From: a virus
DNA: 51,344 nt
Virus record (IMG/VR): IMGVR_UViG_3300033155_001120
Location: 1-51,344 of that record
Reading direction: 5' to 3' (one strand)
This document shows positions 25,483 through 34,912 of this stretch, in pieces; the first letter of the stretch is position 1, and each line of letters begins with the position of its first letter. The position numbers were made by a program, and so were the translations under genes. A model generated the notes under the pieces. The model saw only the letters and a program-made list of their open reading frames with translations. It did not search any database and was not told where the DNA came from.

Positions 25483-26922
25483 ATGCCAATTGATACAAAA
25501 CACCCAGACTATGATGTTCACTCACCGTTATGGAATAAGTGTAAAGACTTTACAGCTGGAGAAGAAACTGTAAAAGCTGCTGGTGATGATTATCTACCAA
25601 AGCTTTCAGGACAAACTAACGCTAAGTATACTGCTTACAAAAAGAGAGCTGTTTTCTATGCTGCTGCTGCTAGAACTGTAGCTGGTCTTGTTGGTGCTAT
25701 CTTTCGTAAAGCCCCTGTTATAGCTCTCCCTCCCAAATTAGAATATCTTCGAAAAGATGCTACCGGTACGGGCATGTCTCTTACTGAAGTGGCGATTCGT
25801 GTCATAACTGAAATAATGATAACTGGTAGAACTGGCATGATCGTTGACAGGTCAGAAGATGGTGGCTCATCATACATAAGTATTTATGATGCCGAGGACA
25901 TAACAAACTGGTCGCTAGAAGATGACTTCGTAGTTCTAAAAGAAACTACGTTGGTAGCTGGTGATGACAAGTGGGAGTTGGTAGAAGATGAAACATTTAG
26001 AGAATTACTATTAAATGAGAACAACGAGTACGTTGTAAGACTATGGAGTAAAGTAGCTTCTACTGAAGAAGGTGACTGGGAGTATGTAGAAATCCAGCCT
26101 CTCCAAAATGGTAGACCGATAACTTTTATACCGTTTACTTGTATTGCTGCATCTGGTTTGGATTATGAAATTGACAAGCCACCTATTCTTGATTTAGTAA
26201 ATGTTATGGAGAAGCACTACCAAATTAGTGCTGACTATGCTAATGCCCTCCATGTTTCTGCCCTGCCTACACCTTTCATATCTGGTAATATAAATAAAGA
26301 TGACAATGAAGTCTTTCATATTGGTACGGATGTAGCTTGGGTTTTGCCAGAGGGTAGTAAAGCTGGGTTCATAGAATTTACAGGTCAAGGTCTCAACCCA
26401 ATAGAAAAAGCTCTAGATAAACTTGAGAACATGCTTGCAGCATTAGGTGCAAGACTTATTGAAACACGTAAAGTAGCTTCAGTTGCTGAAACAGCCGAAG
26501 GCATACGTACAAAAGAAAGCGCAGCGACTGCCATCCTTTCACAAATAGTTTCTAGTGCTGAAGCAGGAATAGAAAAAGTACTAACTTGGGCTGCAGAAGC
26601 TGAGAACGCTGACGCTTCCCAAATATCCGTGAAACTTAATCGTGAACTGGTACAAGCACCGCTTGATGCGAACATGGTTAATGCTCTTACCAAGGCTTTA
26701 CAAGAAGATGCTATAAGTGCTGAGTTATTCTACCATAACCTTGAAGAGGCTGGTATGGCTACGCCTGACAGCACTTTTGAGTTGGAGAAAGAGCGCAGGG
26801 ATGTTCAAAGAAAAATTAAGAAGGAAGAAGAAAAAATTATACTAGCTGAGGAAATGGCACTTGCAAAAGCTAAGTCTACTACCGAAGAAACCAATGATAA
26901 CAACGATCAAGATACCAAGTAG
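25483..26922 (+). CDS. Portal protein, DUF4055 type
   Basis: The 479-residue protein has the DUF4055 portal layout: MPIDTKHPDYDVHSPLWNKC at the start, then YLPKLSGQTNAKYTAYKKRA and an AARTVAGLVGAIFRK segment, with MITGRTGMIVDR further on. The C-terminal third is helical and acidic (the clip/barrel region). It would form the dodecameric DNA gate at the head vertex. It follows the terminase and precedes the scaffold, as expected. Confidence 0.88.
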   Translation: MPIDTKHPDYDVHSPLWNKCKDFTAGEETVKAAGDDYLPKLSGQTNAKYTAYKKRAVFYAAAARTVAGLVGAIFRKAPVIALPPKLEYLRKDATGTGMSLTEVAIRVITEIMITGRTGMIVDRSEDGGSSYISIYDAEDITNWSLEDDFVVLKETTLVAGDDKWELVEDETFRELLLNENNEYVVRLWSKVASTEEGDWEYVEIQPLQNGRPITFIPFTCIAASGLDYEIDKPPILDLVNVMEKHYQISADYANALHVSALPTPFISGNINKDDNEVFHIGTDVAWVLPEGSKAGFIEFTGQGLNPIEKALDKLENMLAALGARLIETRKVASVAETAEGIRTKESAATAILSQIVSSAEAGIEKVLTWAAEAENADASQISVKLNRELVQAPLDANMVNALTKALQEDAISAELFYHNLEEAGMATPDSTFELEKERRDVQRKIKKEEEKIILAEEMALAKAKSTTEETNDNNDQDTK

Positions 26923-26925
26923 CTC

Positions 26926-26954
26926 TTGACAACCTGTTTTTTATGTGTTAACTA
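26926..26954 (+). promoter_or_regulatory. Promoter ahead of scaffold and capsid
   Basis: TTGACA, 17-base spacer, TAACTA. The -10 is weak. It lies in the 74-base gap between portal and scaffold genes. Confidence 0.45.
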
Positions 26955-26996
26955 CTGAAACGTAAACTAACACAATGACTTTAGGAGTCACACAAA

Positions 26997-27824
26997 ATGA
27001 AAGATTTAAACGATTTGAGCAAGGCTCATTGGTTGATTGTTCCTCCTCGGGATGGCGACGATGATAATAGTAATGATAACGACAGTAACAACGATGGCGA
27101 TGATAGTGCAGCTGAATTAGCTAAACTGATGTCCACACCAGAAATGCAGGCTGCTATTCAAGCAAAGATTGATGCAGAAGTAACTGGTTTAAAAACAAAG
27201 AATTCAGAGTTGATTGAAAAACAAAAAACTCTAAAAAGTGACTTGTCACAGTACGATGATGTAGACTTAGAGAAAATCCAAAAGCTACAGAAAGAAATTG
27301 ACAATAATGAAGAAATGAAACTTTTGTCAGAAGGTAAGACAGAGGAAGTAGTTGCAAGACGTGTTCAGGCTATGAAGAAAGATTTCGAAGCTAATCTTTC
27401 AGCCAGAGACGCAAAGATTGATGAGTACTTAAGTGCTCTCAAGCAAAAAGATGAAAAATTAACGTCTCTTGTAGTTGATGGTCAAATACGAGAAGCGTAT
27501 GTAAGATTAGATTTCGAACCAACTGCCATGGATGATGTTATTACCTCCGCACGTAATACATTCACTATGGATCACGAGACTGGCATGGCCACACCTCGTG
27601 ACAACATGGGCAATATCATCTTTAGTAAAGATGGTAAGACACCTATCGAAGCGTCAGAATGGTTAGAAAATCTGTCAGAAACAAAGAAATATTTGCGTCG
27701 CGCCTCTTCAGGAGCTGGTGCAAGCGGAAGTGGCAACACTGGTGGTAAACGCGGAAGCGAAGATACCTCCAAAATGAATAGTACTCAACTAATAGCACAC
27801 GGTTTAAAGAACGGTTTACTATAA
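26997..27824 (+). CDS. Capsid scaffolding protein (275 aa)
   Basis: An Asp/Asn-rich disordered segment (residues 19-37) leads into a long charged coiled coil (about 50-160), then a smaller domain and a Gly/Ser-rich, basic C-terminus. This layout, between the portal and major capsid genes, is typical of phage scaffolding proteins, which guide prohead assembly. GGAGTCAC precedes the start. Confidence 0.78.
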   Translation: MKDLNDLSKAHWLIVPPRDGDDDNSNDNDSNNDGDDSAAELAKLMSTPEMQAAIQAKIDAEVTGLKTKNSELIEKQKTLKSDLSQYDDVDLEKIQKLQKEIDNNEEMKLLSEGKTEEVVARRVQAMKKDFEANLSARDAKIDEYLSALKQKDEKLTSLVVDGQIREAYVRLDFEPTAMDDVITSARNTFTMDHETGMATPRDNMGNIIFSKDGKTPIEASEWLENLSETKKYLRRASSGAGASGSGNTGGKRGSEDTSKMNSTQLIAHGLKNGLL

Positions 27825-27917
27825 GTGGTTGAGATTCGTAAAATTCTTAGGTTGAGTCAGGCTCAAGCTATAATGTATGTAAAATTAGTTTAGTAATTCC
27901 AACTTAGGAGATTTAAA

Positions 27918-28853
27918 ATGACTTCTCAAACTTTAGCAGAAGCTAAAAAACTTATTAACAACGAAATCGTTGCTGGTGTTGCACAAGACATCATCGACGT
28001 AAACCCTCTGTATGCTTCCCTGCCATTTATTGGCTATGAGGGGCAAGCTATCTTAGTTAACCGTGAAAACGCTCTTGGTGATTCAGAGCATATCTCGGCT
28101 GTAACCGGAACAATTGCCGCTAAAGCCGCTGCAACGTTCGTGCAGGATACATTCACTGCTACCAAACTGATCGGTGATGTGGAAATGGATGGCTTGGTTC
28201 AAGCTCAATCTACTTCTGCTGGCGTTGATCAAACTGCTATTGAAATTAGCTCTAAGGCTAAATCAATTGGTCGTTTGTTCCAAACTGGTATGGCGATTGG
28301 TACTGGTTCTACACCAGAAATGAACTCGCTTCACAGCATGGCTGATTCTGGTCAGTTCACAGCAACAAATGCTGGTCAAACTCTTAGCTTCAAACTGATG
28401 GACGAAGCAATGGATTTGGTTCTGTCTAAAGACGGAGAAGTTGACTGGTGCATGATGCCTGCTCGTACAATGCGTTCTTATAAAGTTCTGCTTCGCGGAC
28501 TTGGTGGAACACCGGGTGACTGGGTTGTAACTCTGCCTGATGGCCGTACTACAATTGCATATGAAAGTATTCCTATCTTCAAGAACACTTTCCTTCCTGT
28601 TGTTGAAACAGCTAATGGTGCCGCTATCACTGGTGGTGCTCTGACTTCAGTATGGTTCGGAAACTTCGACGACGGTTCTCAAAAAATCGGTGTTGCTGGT
28701 ATCCATCCTGCTTCTGTTCCTGCTGGTCTGATGGTTGAGGCCGTTGGTAAACAAGAAGCTAAGGATCAAGAAATCATCCGTGTTAAGCAGTACGCGAACT
28801 TCGCGAACTTCAACCGTAAAGGTATTGCACGTCTGACTTCTATCTCAGACTAA
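27918..28853 (+). CDS. Major capsid protein, HK97-like (311 aa)
   Basis: The sequence follows a known phage capsid type: AEAKKLINNEIVAGVAQDII, then NPLYASLPFIGYEG, VNRENALGD, QDTFTATKLIGDVEMDGLVQ and SSKAKSIGRLFQ. Codon use shifts toward CGT, CTG and GGT, as in highly expressed genes, unlike the AGA/TTA/ATA-rich early genes. A strong terminator follows directly. TTAGGAG precedes the start. Confidence 0.9.
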   Translation: MTSQTLAEAKKLINNEIVAGVAQDIIDVNPLYASLPFIGYEGQAILVNRENALGDSEHISAVTGTIAAKAAATFVQDTFTATKLIGDVEMDGLVQAQSTSAGVDQTAIEISSKAKSIGRLFQTGMAIGTGSTPEMNSLHSMADSGQFTATNAGQTLSFKLMDEAMDLVLSKDGEVDWCMMPARTMRSYKVLLRGLGGTPGDWVVTLPDGRTTIAYESIPIFKNTFLPVVETANGAAITGGALTSVWFGNFDDGSQKIGVAGIHPASVPAGLMVEAVGKQEAKDQEIIRVKQYANFANFNRKGIARLTSISD

Positions 28854-28878
28854 GTCTAGAGAAATTTAGATTTAAGAG

Positions 28879-28904
28879 GCCGTCCTCCGGGGCGGCTTTC
28901 TTTT
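28879..28904 (+). terminator. Intrinsic terminator after the major capsid gene
   Basis: GCCGTCC pairs with GGGCGGC around a TCCG tetraloop, followed by TTTCTTTT. It would end the capsid transcript. Confidence 0.85.
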
Positions 28905-28907
28905 GTC

Positions 28908-28935
28908 TTGACAAAAGTTTATTACAGTGTACATT
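28908..28935 (+). promoter_or_regulatory. Promoter just after the capsid terminator
   Basis: TTGACA, 16-base spacer and TACATT. It starts four bases past the terminator T-run and would restart transcription for the zinc-ribbon gene. Confidence 0.55.
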
Positions 28936-28958
28936 AGTATTTTTAAGGAGAACTATAA

Positions 28959-29225
28959 ATGCCTATTTTCGAATATGAATGTAAAGAATGTAAAGTACTA
29001 GAAGAACATATGGTAAAAAAGTATGATGACCCTATAAGTTGTCCAAAGTGTTCCCTCCAAATGAGAAAACTTGTTGGTGCTCCCTCCTTCATACTGAAAG
29101 GCACAGGATTTTTTGGTACCGGTAGTAACCCCAATGTTAATAAAGGCCCACATATTTCGAACGAGATTAAAGAAATGTCTGATGTAGACCTTAATAGATC
29201 ACTAGGATTACCTGACGATCATTAG
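28959..29225 (+). CDS. FmdB-family zinc-ribbon protein (88 aa)
   Basis: MPIFEYECKECKVLEEHMV then DPISCPKCSLQMRKLVGAPSF is the FmdB zinc ribbon (C8, C11, and a CPKC pair near residue 32) followed by the usual LKGTGFFGTG. The family is often annotated as regulatory, but in phages its role is unclear; the position after the capsid suggests a virion-linked or late function. Confidence 0.82.
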   Translation: MPIFEYECKECKVLEEHMVKKYDDPISCPKCSLQMRKLVGAPSFILKGTGFFGTGSNPNVNKGPHISNEIKEMSDVDLNRSLGLPDDH

Positions 29226-29228
29226 CTC

Positions 29229-29257
29229 TTGACTGGGCAGTCTCCCTGTGGTATATG
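29229..29257 (+). promoter_or_regulatory. Extended -10 promoter ahead of decoration-like genes
   Basis: TTGACT, 17-base spacer ending CCTGTGG, then TATATG. The spacer end resembles that of the promoter at 45374 (CCTGTGGTAT). Confidence 0.55.
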
Positions 29258-29292
29258 CGAGAGAGTAACTAAACCCCATTTGGAGAATCGAT

Positions 29293-29655
29293 ATGCCCAC
29301 AGGTAGATATGTAAGCCATTACTATGCAAGTTTCCCTTTCCCAGCGATTAGAGCTGGTAAAACAGGTGAACCCGAATTAATCACAGAAGCTGGTGCAGTT
29401 TCTGTTCTAACAGAACCCACTCAATTTAGTATTGCTCAAGGTTCCGACCAAGCTATGACTTTAGCTGATGGTGACGAAACCCAACGCAAGTTAATGTATA
29501 TGACTGTCCGTACAACTAATGACGCTGTTGTAACTCCCGCAAATCTTACAGGTGGAACTACAATTACGTTCAACTCTGTTGGTGACTGGGCTGAATTGCG
29601 CTTCATTAGTGGTTCTTGGGTAGTTGTTGCCAACAGCGGTGTTGTTATAGCCTAA
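29293..29655 (+). CDS. Structural protein, short form of a two-paralog pair (120 aa)
   Basis: The N-terminus (SHYYASFPFPAIRAGKTGEP) and C-terminus (GDETQRKLMYM... ANLTGGTTITFNSVGDWAEL) are homologous to both ends of the next protein, but the middle is only about 30 residues. It is beta-rich with a Val/Ala tail and probably decorates the capsid or belongs to the neck; the exact place is inferred. Confidence 0.65.
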   Translation: MPTGRYVSHYYASFPFPAIRAGKTGEPELITEAGAVSVLTEPTQFSIAQGSDQAMTLADGDETQRKLMYMTVRTTNDAVVTPANLTGGTTITFNSVGDWAELRFISGSWVVVANSGVVIA

Positions 29656-29667
29656 TAGGAGATTATC

Positions 29668-30399
29668 ATGACTGCTACAAGATATAAATATACTGATCAC
29701 TCTTACGCTGAAGAACCTTTAGTTGCTTTCAGAGCAGGTAAAATCGGTGAGCCGGAAGTAGTAGCTGCTGGTGGTACACTTGCCTCTGGCACAATTACTT
29801 TTGCTGATAACCCTACAGCGGCGGATACCATTACTATTGATGGTGTTGTCGTAGAGTTTACTGCTGCTGCTTCAGATGCCACAACTGCTGGTACTATAGG
29901 CGATCCTCTTCTAGTGAATATCAAAGTCTCGACAGACCTTACTCTTGATGAAATTCTTGTAGTTTGTAATTCAGGTACTGTTCCAGCGGCCATGCAGCTT
30001 GCTACGTACACAGAAGATGGTGCCACCATCCTAACTATTACATATGACAGTTATGGTCTCGGTGGTAATCTTTTCACCTTAGCTGCTTCTTCAGATACTG
30101 TTTCAGGAGCATTTTTAACTGGTGGCCAAACTTTGATTAACCTCACGGTTGTAGACGGCCCTACTGACTTAGCTTTAACACAAAATGTAAATCAACAAAT
30201 GGGATTATTAGATGGTGATGAAGCACAGCGTAAGTTTGTGTTTATGTCACTCCAAGATGGAACGGGTGATGCAGTAATAACACCTGACAATTTAACTGGT
30301 GGTACTACCATCACATTTGGCGCTGTCGGCGAGTACTCTGAACTAAGGTTTATGAATGGTACGTGGATACAAACAGCTGGCACTGCGACAGTCGCATAA
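29668..30399 (+). CDS. Structural protein, long form with inserted beta domain (243 aa)
   Basis: It repeats the ends of the preceding protein (FRAGKIGEP; GDEAQRKFVFM; DNLTGGTTITFGAVGEYSEL) but carries about 110 extra residues in the middle (TITFADNPTAADTITIDGVV to LTGGQ). The insert is also present in the gene at 30761. It is likely a surface-exposed module. Confidence 0.68.
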   Translation: MTATRYKYTDHSYAEEPLVAFRAGKIGEPEVVAAGGTLASGTITFADNPTAADTITIDGVVVEFTAAASDATTAGTIGDPLLVNIKVSTDLTLDEILVVCNSGTVPAAMQLATYTEDGATILTITYDSYGLGGNLFTLAASSDTVSGAFLTGGQTLINLTVVDGPTDLALTQNVNQQMGLLDGDEAQRKFVFMSLQDGTGDAVITPDNLTGGTTITFGAVGEYSELRFMNGTWIQTAGTATVA

Positions 30400-30419
30400 T
30401 ATAAACTGGAGAAGAAGAG

Positions 30420-30758
30420 ATGGCTTTTTATAAGATTAGTAAATTTTTTAACCCTGAAGGTCGTAATGACGTAAAGTACTATGGTTGTGATTGGAAGCAA
30501 GAGAAAGATGGTATGTATGCCGATGTTCCTGACTACGCCGTTGAAGATTATATAAGTGCTGGGCGTATTGAAGGTGTAGTAGCACAAAAAGCACCTGAAG
30601 CTCCAAAACTTAAAGATGTTAAACCTGAAGATATGTCAGCTGAAGATGTAGTTACAGGTAATACTGTTGCTGCTGCTGAAAAGAAAGAAGCTCGTGTAGC
30701 GAAGGCTGCTGCGGTTAAACCCAAGGCTAAGTCTAAATCTAAAAGTAAAGGTAAGTAA
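30420..30758 (+). CDS. Protein with Lys/Ala-rich tail (112 aa)
   Basis: GGAGAAGAAG precedes the start. Residues 1-60 form a small domain (FYKISKFFNPEGRNDVKYYG); residues 60-112 are Pro/Lys/Ala-rich and end in repeated K-S-K. The tail may bind DNA or the capsid. No family is recognised. Confidence 0.58.
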   Translation: MAFYKISKFFNPEGRNDVKYYGCDWKQEKDGMYADVPDYAVEDYISAGRIEGVVAQKAPEAPKLKDVKPEDMSAEDVVTGNTVAAAEKKEARVAKAAAVKPKAKSKSKSKGK

Positions 30759-30760
30759 TC

Positions 30761-31411
30761 ATGCCTATTCAAATGCCAATGAGTACTGGTGGCCCAGTTC
30801 AAGCTGTTAAGCCTTTACCGGGTGGCATTAATGATGCGCCTATAGCCTACACAGGAACTAGTGCTACTAGTTCTGCTGGTGTAGCAGCCACAGGTACTAT
30901 AACTTTTGCCGACAATCCAACAGCTACTGATACCATTACAATTAATGGTACCTCGTTTGAATTTGTAGCTTCGGGTGCTATAGGCAACCAGATTAATATA
31001 GCTGGCTCTTTAGTACTAACTTTAGATAATATGGTTACAGTTTTAGATGGTAGTACGGTCGCTGGAGTTTCTCTGGCTACGTACACCGAAGATGGTGCAA
31101 CAATTTTAACAATTACTTACGATACACTTTCTCGTGCTGGTAATACTTTTACATTGGCTGCGTCCTCGGATACTCCCTCTGGTGCAACACTGACTGGTGG
31201 AATAAACACAGGAGCTGCTGGTGAGGCTTTATATATAATGGCTACTACTCTTTGTCATGTAAGATTTGATGGACAGGCAGCTACTGTCAATGATGCTCCT
31301 CTACCAGCAAATACACCTATGGTGTTTTCTGTGAATGTTGGAGATAGAGTTAGCGTAATACAAAATGCCTCTGGGGGCAACTTATATGTTCATGATGTAG
31401 AGAAACTATAA
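30761..31411 (+). CDS. Structural protein carrying the shared beta module (216 aa)
   Basis: Residues about 42-150 (GTITFADNPTATDTITINGT ... LATYTEDGATILTITYD) match the insert of the 243-residue protein. The flanking ends differ. The last 70 residues are a separate beta domain (ALYIMATTLCHVRFDGQAAT). Confidence 0.65.
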   Translation: MPIQMPMSTGGPVQAVKPLPGGINDAPIAYTGTSATSSAGVAATGTITFADNPTATDTITINGTSFEFVASGAIGNQINIAGSLVLTLDNMVTVLDGSTVAGVSLATYTEDGATILTITYDTLSRAGNTFTLAASSDTPSGATLTGGINTGAAGEALYIMATTLCHVRFDGQAATVNDAPLPANTPMVFSVNVGDRVSVIQNASGGNLYVHDVEKL

Positions 31412-31809
31412 TGTCAGGTAACTCTGAGTATTTATCTACATACATGGCTAACTGGATACGTGGTACAGATTTACCTACCGCCCCAGTCACTTTGTATTTA
31501 GGATTAGCAACTGCTGCCATCACAGGTCTGACGGCACCAACTGAACCAGTGGCTGGTTCTTATGCTCGTGAAGTTATAGCCTTTACAGTTCCATCATTTA
31601 CTGATATAGATGGTGCGCAGATTAGCTCAACAGCTGATATAGTTTTTACAACCGCCACAGGTAACTGGGGTGATATTACTCATGGGTTTATTTCAGATTC
31701 ATTGAGTGGTGGTAATGTTTTAGAGAAGTGGGTGTGGCCGGTGCAGAAGACCATTAATATTGGTGATACATACGTAGCGGCTACAGGCGACGTTTTACTG
31801 GCATTCTAA
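31411..31809 (+). CDS. Tail/fibre-type structural protein (132 aa)
   Basis: The pattern NSEYLSTYMANWIRGTDL, then VTLYLGLATA, SYAREVIAF and GNWGDITHGFISDSLSGGN matches a widespread small phage structural family with a conserved NWG-x-x-T/H-x-x-I/F core. The exact place in the virion is unknown. Confidence 0.68.
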   Translation: MSGNSEYLSTYMANWIRGTDLPTAPVTLYLGLATAAITGLTAPTEPVAGSYAREVIAFTVPSFTDIDGAQISSTADIVFTTATGNWGDITHGFISDSLSGGNVLEKWVWPVQKTINIGDTYVAATGDVLLAF

Positions 31810-31810
31810 A

Positions 31811-32425
31811 ATGCCGATGTTTGTATACAGACCTGACCCCCCTTCCGAGAAGGCATATATATTTGCCGGGTCTAGAGTAACAGCGGCAAGTGGAATAACT
31901 TATGGCGGAGATGCTGTGAGTGTTGACACAGGGTCAACAGTAACATTAGGTACACCATATATAGGGCAAAGCTCTACACCTGTCTCAGTAGCTTCAGGCT
32001 CCATAGTAACAGCGTTTGGTAACCGAAAATTTACATCACCAGTAGCAGTAGATTGTGGATCAACAGTAAACATTAATTTCGTCCACATGACGAGTTTAAG
32101 AATTTATAACGAGGGTGGGTTTAAGGCCGACACGAGGGATTTGAATTTTTCAGGTAGCACAGTCACAGTATCTGGGGATATTGTTACAAATACAGATACA
32201 GGCGGAGGAGCCGCAGAAGTGGAATATGCTACACGAATTGATGAAGTCAGCTCTTTGCTGATGTATAAAGCTGAAGCTACACCCGGTTCTGCCGATGCCT
32301 CAGCTGTTTGGAGAATCAGCAGGCTGACATTTGCCGCTGATGGGGACGTAACGATTGAGTGGGCTGGTGGTACGAGCGCGTTCGACAAGATTTGGGATAA
32401 TCATTTGGGATTATCATATTCATAA
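31811..32425 (+). CDS. Beta-rich structural protein (204 aa)
   Basis: Starts one base after the previous stop. The protein is rich in Thr, Ser, Val and Gly with repeated VDTGSTV, VASGSIV and VDCGSTV turns, which suggests a beta-solenoid segment, then a small C-terminal domain. It is probably a fibre or baseplate component. Confidence 0.6.
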   Translation: MPMFVYRPDPPSEKAYIFAGSRVTAASGITYGGDAVSVDTGSTVTLGTPYIGQSSTPVSVASGSIVTAFGNRKFTSPVAVDCGSTVNINFVHMTSLRIYNEGGFKADTRDLNFSGSTVTVSGDIVTNTDTGGGAAEVEYATRIDEVSSLLMYKAEATPGSADASAVWRISRLTFAADGDVTIEWAGGTSAFDKIWDNHLGLSYS

Positions 32426-32500
32426 ACATCGGGTATTACCTAGGGTAAGAGCCAACAGAAACAACATAAATATTTAACGCTTACTTAGAGGGTAAACAAA

Positions 32501-34903
32501 ATGCCATTAATTACAGACGGCAACCAAGGATCATCAACAGCAGCACCAACGTGTGCTTTCACATTATCATCTGGCACAGCTACAACTATTACTGATTCTG
32601 GTAGTAACCTACCAGCATTGGCTGCTGGCGAGTTCTTCGAAATTCGTGATCACTCAGTGGCAGGTAATAATGGTTTGTACCAAGTTACTACGGTAACGAC
32701 CTCAACAACTGAATATATTCTTAAAAAGATTTCTGGTATCAACCCAGCTAACGCCGGTGCAGAGGCTCTTACTACACTTGGGGCTACCGGTGCCACTACT
32801 GAGAAATCAGTTTATTTCGATACAGCTACTAAGCTGGTTTATTTATTTGAACAAGGTAATATGGACGTTGCTGGTGTTACCATGTTGGGGCTTCACTCAT
32901 TCATGAAAGCTCGTTGGAAAGATGACCAATACCTAATGGATACTGCAGAGTTCCCAATGGTTGGTATCTCTTTCGCGGCTGGACAGTGGATTTTTGGTCA
33001 AGACCCTTCTGGTAACAACTCTGGTTGGAAGCCTGCTGAAGATAATGTTACTGACAGTATTTATACTCGTCAGCTTATTCGTAATGCTGGTTGGGATGAG
33101 GTTGATATCAATGGTAATGCGATCAAGAAATACTTTAACGTTACTACTTTGGGTGACTTTAATGCTGCAGGCGATCAGGCTCACTACCGTTTTGGTACTG
33201 ATGCTACCGATTTGGCTGCTGCTGTTGATTATGTCTACACAGATAAAGTTAACGAGCCAGTTAAGTACTTCGAAGAATTCAGCGGCATAGACACATTCAC
33301 TTATGTAGATGGTGCTGGTGGTGAGGATACTGTGACCAGAGCTACAGGTTCTTTTATTACTGATGGTTTTGCAGTCGGTGGTCAGATGACTACTCGTGCT
33401 TCTAATACCTCAGCCAATGATGGTACCTATCTTATTACTGGTGTTGCAGCGCTAACACTTAACTTTGCTACGGCCTCATTTGACACGGCTGAAGTGGATG
33501 CAGTTGCCGAAGTTGCTGCGGATAACTCCAATGCCTTTACGACCTTCCTACGAATTGAAGCTAAGACGTTCGGTCAGGCCAACTTGGCCAACGCCGGTGA
33601 AACAGGCATATCTTCTAAAATCATCAAGTTCCCTCTTGCTAATAACGCTGATGTTGATATCACTAAAGCTGACCCTGTAACAGGTGCGCTGGCTGGTACT
33701 GGTAACTACGAAGACATTGAGATTCGTTATTTCGATCAAGCCTTCAACCGTGAAGTTGATAGTGCCACAAACAGAAATTTCGGTATTGTTATTGATGTGG
33801 GTACTCACTCTGGTGTTGATGGTTCAGCCCCGGGCGCTGCCTCTGTACTAACAACAGCTGAAGCTGGTATGACTGGCTCAGCATTCGTTGGTGGTACACT
33901 GCGTATCCATGAGGGTGCAGACGAGAATACTGAATTCCCTATTACTGCTAACACAACATCTACTATTACTGTTACAGGTACCATCGCTTCGGCGACAGAT
34001 GTGTCCTTTACAGCGACATTAGCTACTCCTCTGGTTGCTACACGTAACGAAATTTACGAACGTATTCAGTACCAGTTGAGACAGGCTGCTGATGTTGATG
34101 ATACAGATCAGGTGGTTAATGGTAAAACAACTGATGCCTTGTTAACATTCGTTGGTGCCGATTTAAAAATTGGTGATGGAATCCCAACTAATCCTAACGG
34201 TGGTGGTTCTGGTGTTGTTATCGAAGGATTCGATTCTAATGATACCAACAACTTGTACTTCACTGATAACAGCGGAACAGAATATACATACCCATTCGTT
34301 GCGGCTGGTACGATTACCTTCAGTCAAACACTGGTTGATGACACTGATGGTGAGTACTGGTTGTACTATGACAGAACAGTTAGAACATCTTCTGTTAATA
34401 TCGTGACAGCAGGTAACGCCGGGTCTACCATGGACATCGTCCACGCTGATCTGCCTGTTTATGTTGTGGGTGACTACGTAAGAATAGGTGGCTTCTCAGA
34501 CGCAGACAACAATGGACTGTTCGTTGTTACTGTAGAGAATGTATCCAGCTCAGATTATGAAGTTCGTAAGATTGATGGTACCGCCGTTGGTGCTGCTGCA
34601 GACACAGGAACAATTCTTGTTGATGAGCATCCTTACCCATCTCCTGATGCATTGATTGTGGATAATAACACTGGAACTGATTTGGCCGGAGCTATTAATG
34701 CTACCTCAATAGGTTTCGATTATGACTATGATAACAACTCCCAAGGTAGTAGAGTTACTGGTGTTGCCGACGTAGTACTGGTTGCTGCTGGAGCCGAAGC
34801 TGCACAGGTAGCGGTTGTAAAAGGCCTACAGATCACTCGTGCTACTGGACTGTCGTTCTCGATCACAAGTCCGTTAGAACGTAACTACAGTGACCCTGCT
34901 TAA
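32501..34903 (+). CDS. Large virion structural protein (800 aa), C-terminal DPA motif
   Basis: Beta-rich, Asp/Thr/Ala-rich and without transmembrane or enzyme motifs. The codon use is capsid-like (GGT, GCT, CGT), which suggests high expression. Two segments (about 258-310 and 480-520) show ITDGFAVGGQMTTRASNTSA- and FVGGTLRIHEGADENTEF-type repeats of a small barrel. It ends ERNYSDPA, a motif shared with the 740-residue protein at 35619. Probably a tail sheath, tube or major fibre protein; this cannot be decided. Confidence 0.7.
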   Translation: MPLITDGNQGSSTAAPTCAFTLSSGTATTITDSGSNLPALAAGEFFEIRDHSVAGNNGLYQVTTVTTSTTEYILKKISGINPANAGAEALTTLGATGATTEKSVYFDTATKLVYLFEQGNMDVAGVTMLGLHSFMKARWKDDQYLMDTAEFPMVGISFAAGQWIFGQDPSGNNSGWKPAEDNVTDSIYTRQLIRNAGWDEVDINGNAIKKYFNVTTLGDFNAAGDQAHYRFGTDATDLAAAVDYVYTDKVNEPVKYFEEFSGIDTFTYVDGAGGEDTVTRATGSFITDGFAVGGQMTTRASNTSANDGTYLITGVAALTLNFATASFDTAEVDAVAEVAADNSNAFTTFLRIEAKTFGQANLANAGETGISSKIIKFPLANNADVDITKADPVTGALAGTGNYEDIEIRYFDQAFNREVDSATNRNFGIVIDVGTHSGVDGSAPGAASVLTTAEAGMTGSAFVGGTLRIHEGADENTEFPITANTTSTITVTGTIASATDVSFTATLATPLVATRNEIYERIQYQLRQAADVDDTDQVVNGKTTDALLTFVGADLKIGDGIPTNPNGGGSGVVIEGFDSNDTNNLYFTDNSGTEYTYPFVAAGTITFSQTLVDDTDGEYWLYYDRTVRTSSVNIVTAGNAGSTMDIVHADLPVYVVGDYVRIGGFSDADNNGLFVVTVENVSSSDYEVRKIDGTAVGAAADTGTILVDEHPYPSPDALIVDNNTGTDLAGAINATSIGFDYDYDNNSQGSRVTGVADVVLVAAGAEAAQVAVVKGLQITRATGLSFSITSPLERNYSDPA

Positions 34904-34912
34904 GGAACTGAA

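Noticed and set aside
27846-27874. TATAAT upstream of the capsid gene
   Set aside because: The -10 is perfect but no recognisable -35 or extended -10 accompanies it, so I did not list it as a promoter.
33465-33680. Plus-strand ORF within the 800-residue protein gene
   Set aside because: It is an alternative-frame shadow inside a long gene, with no RBS.
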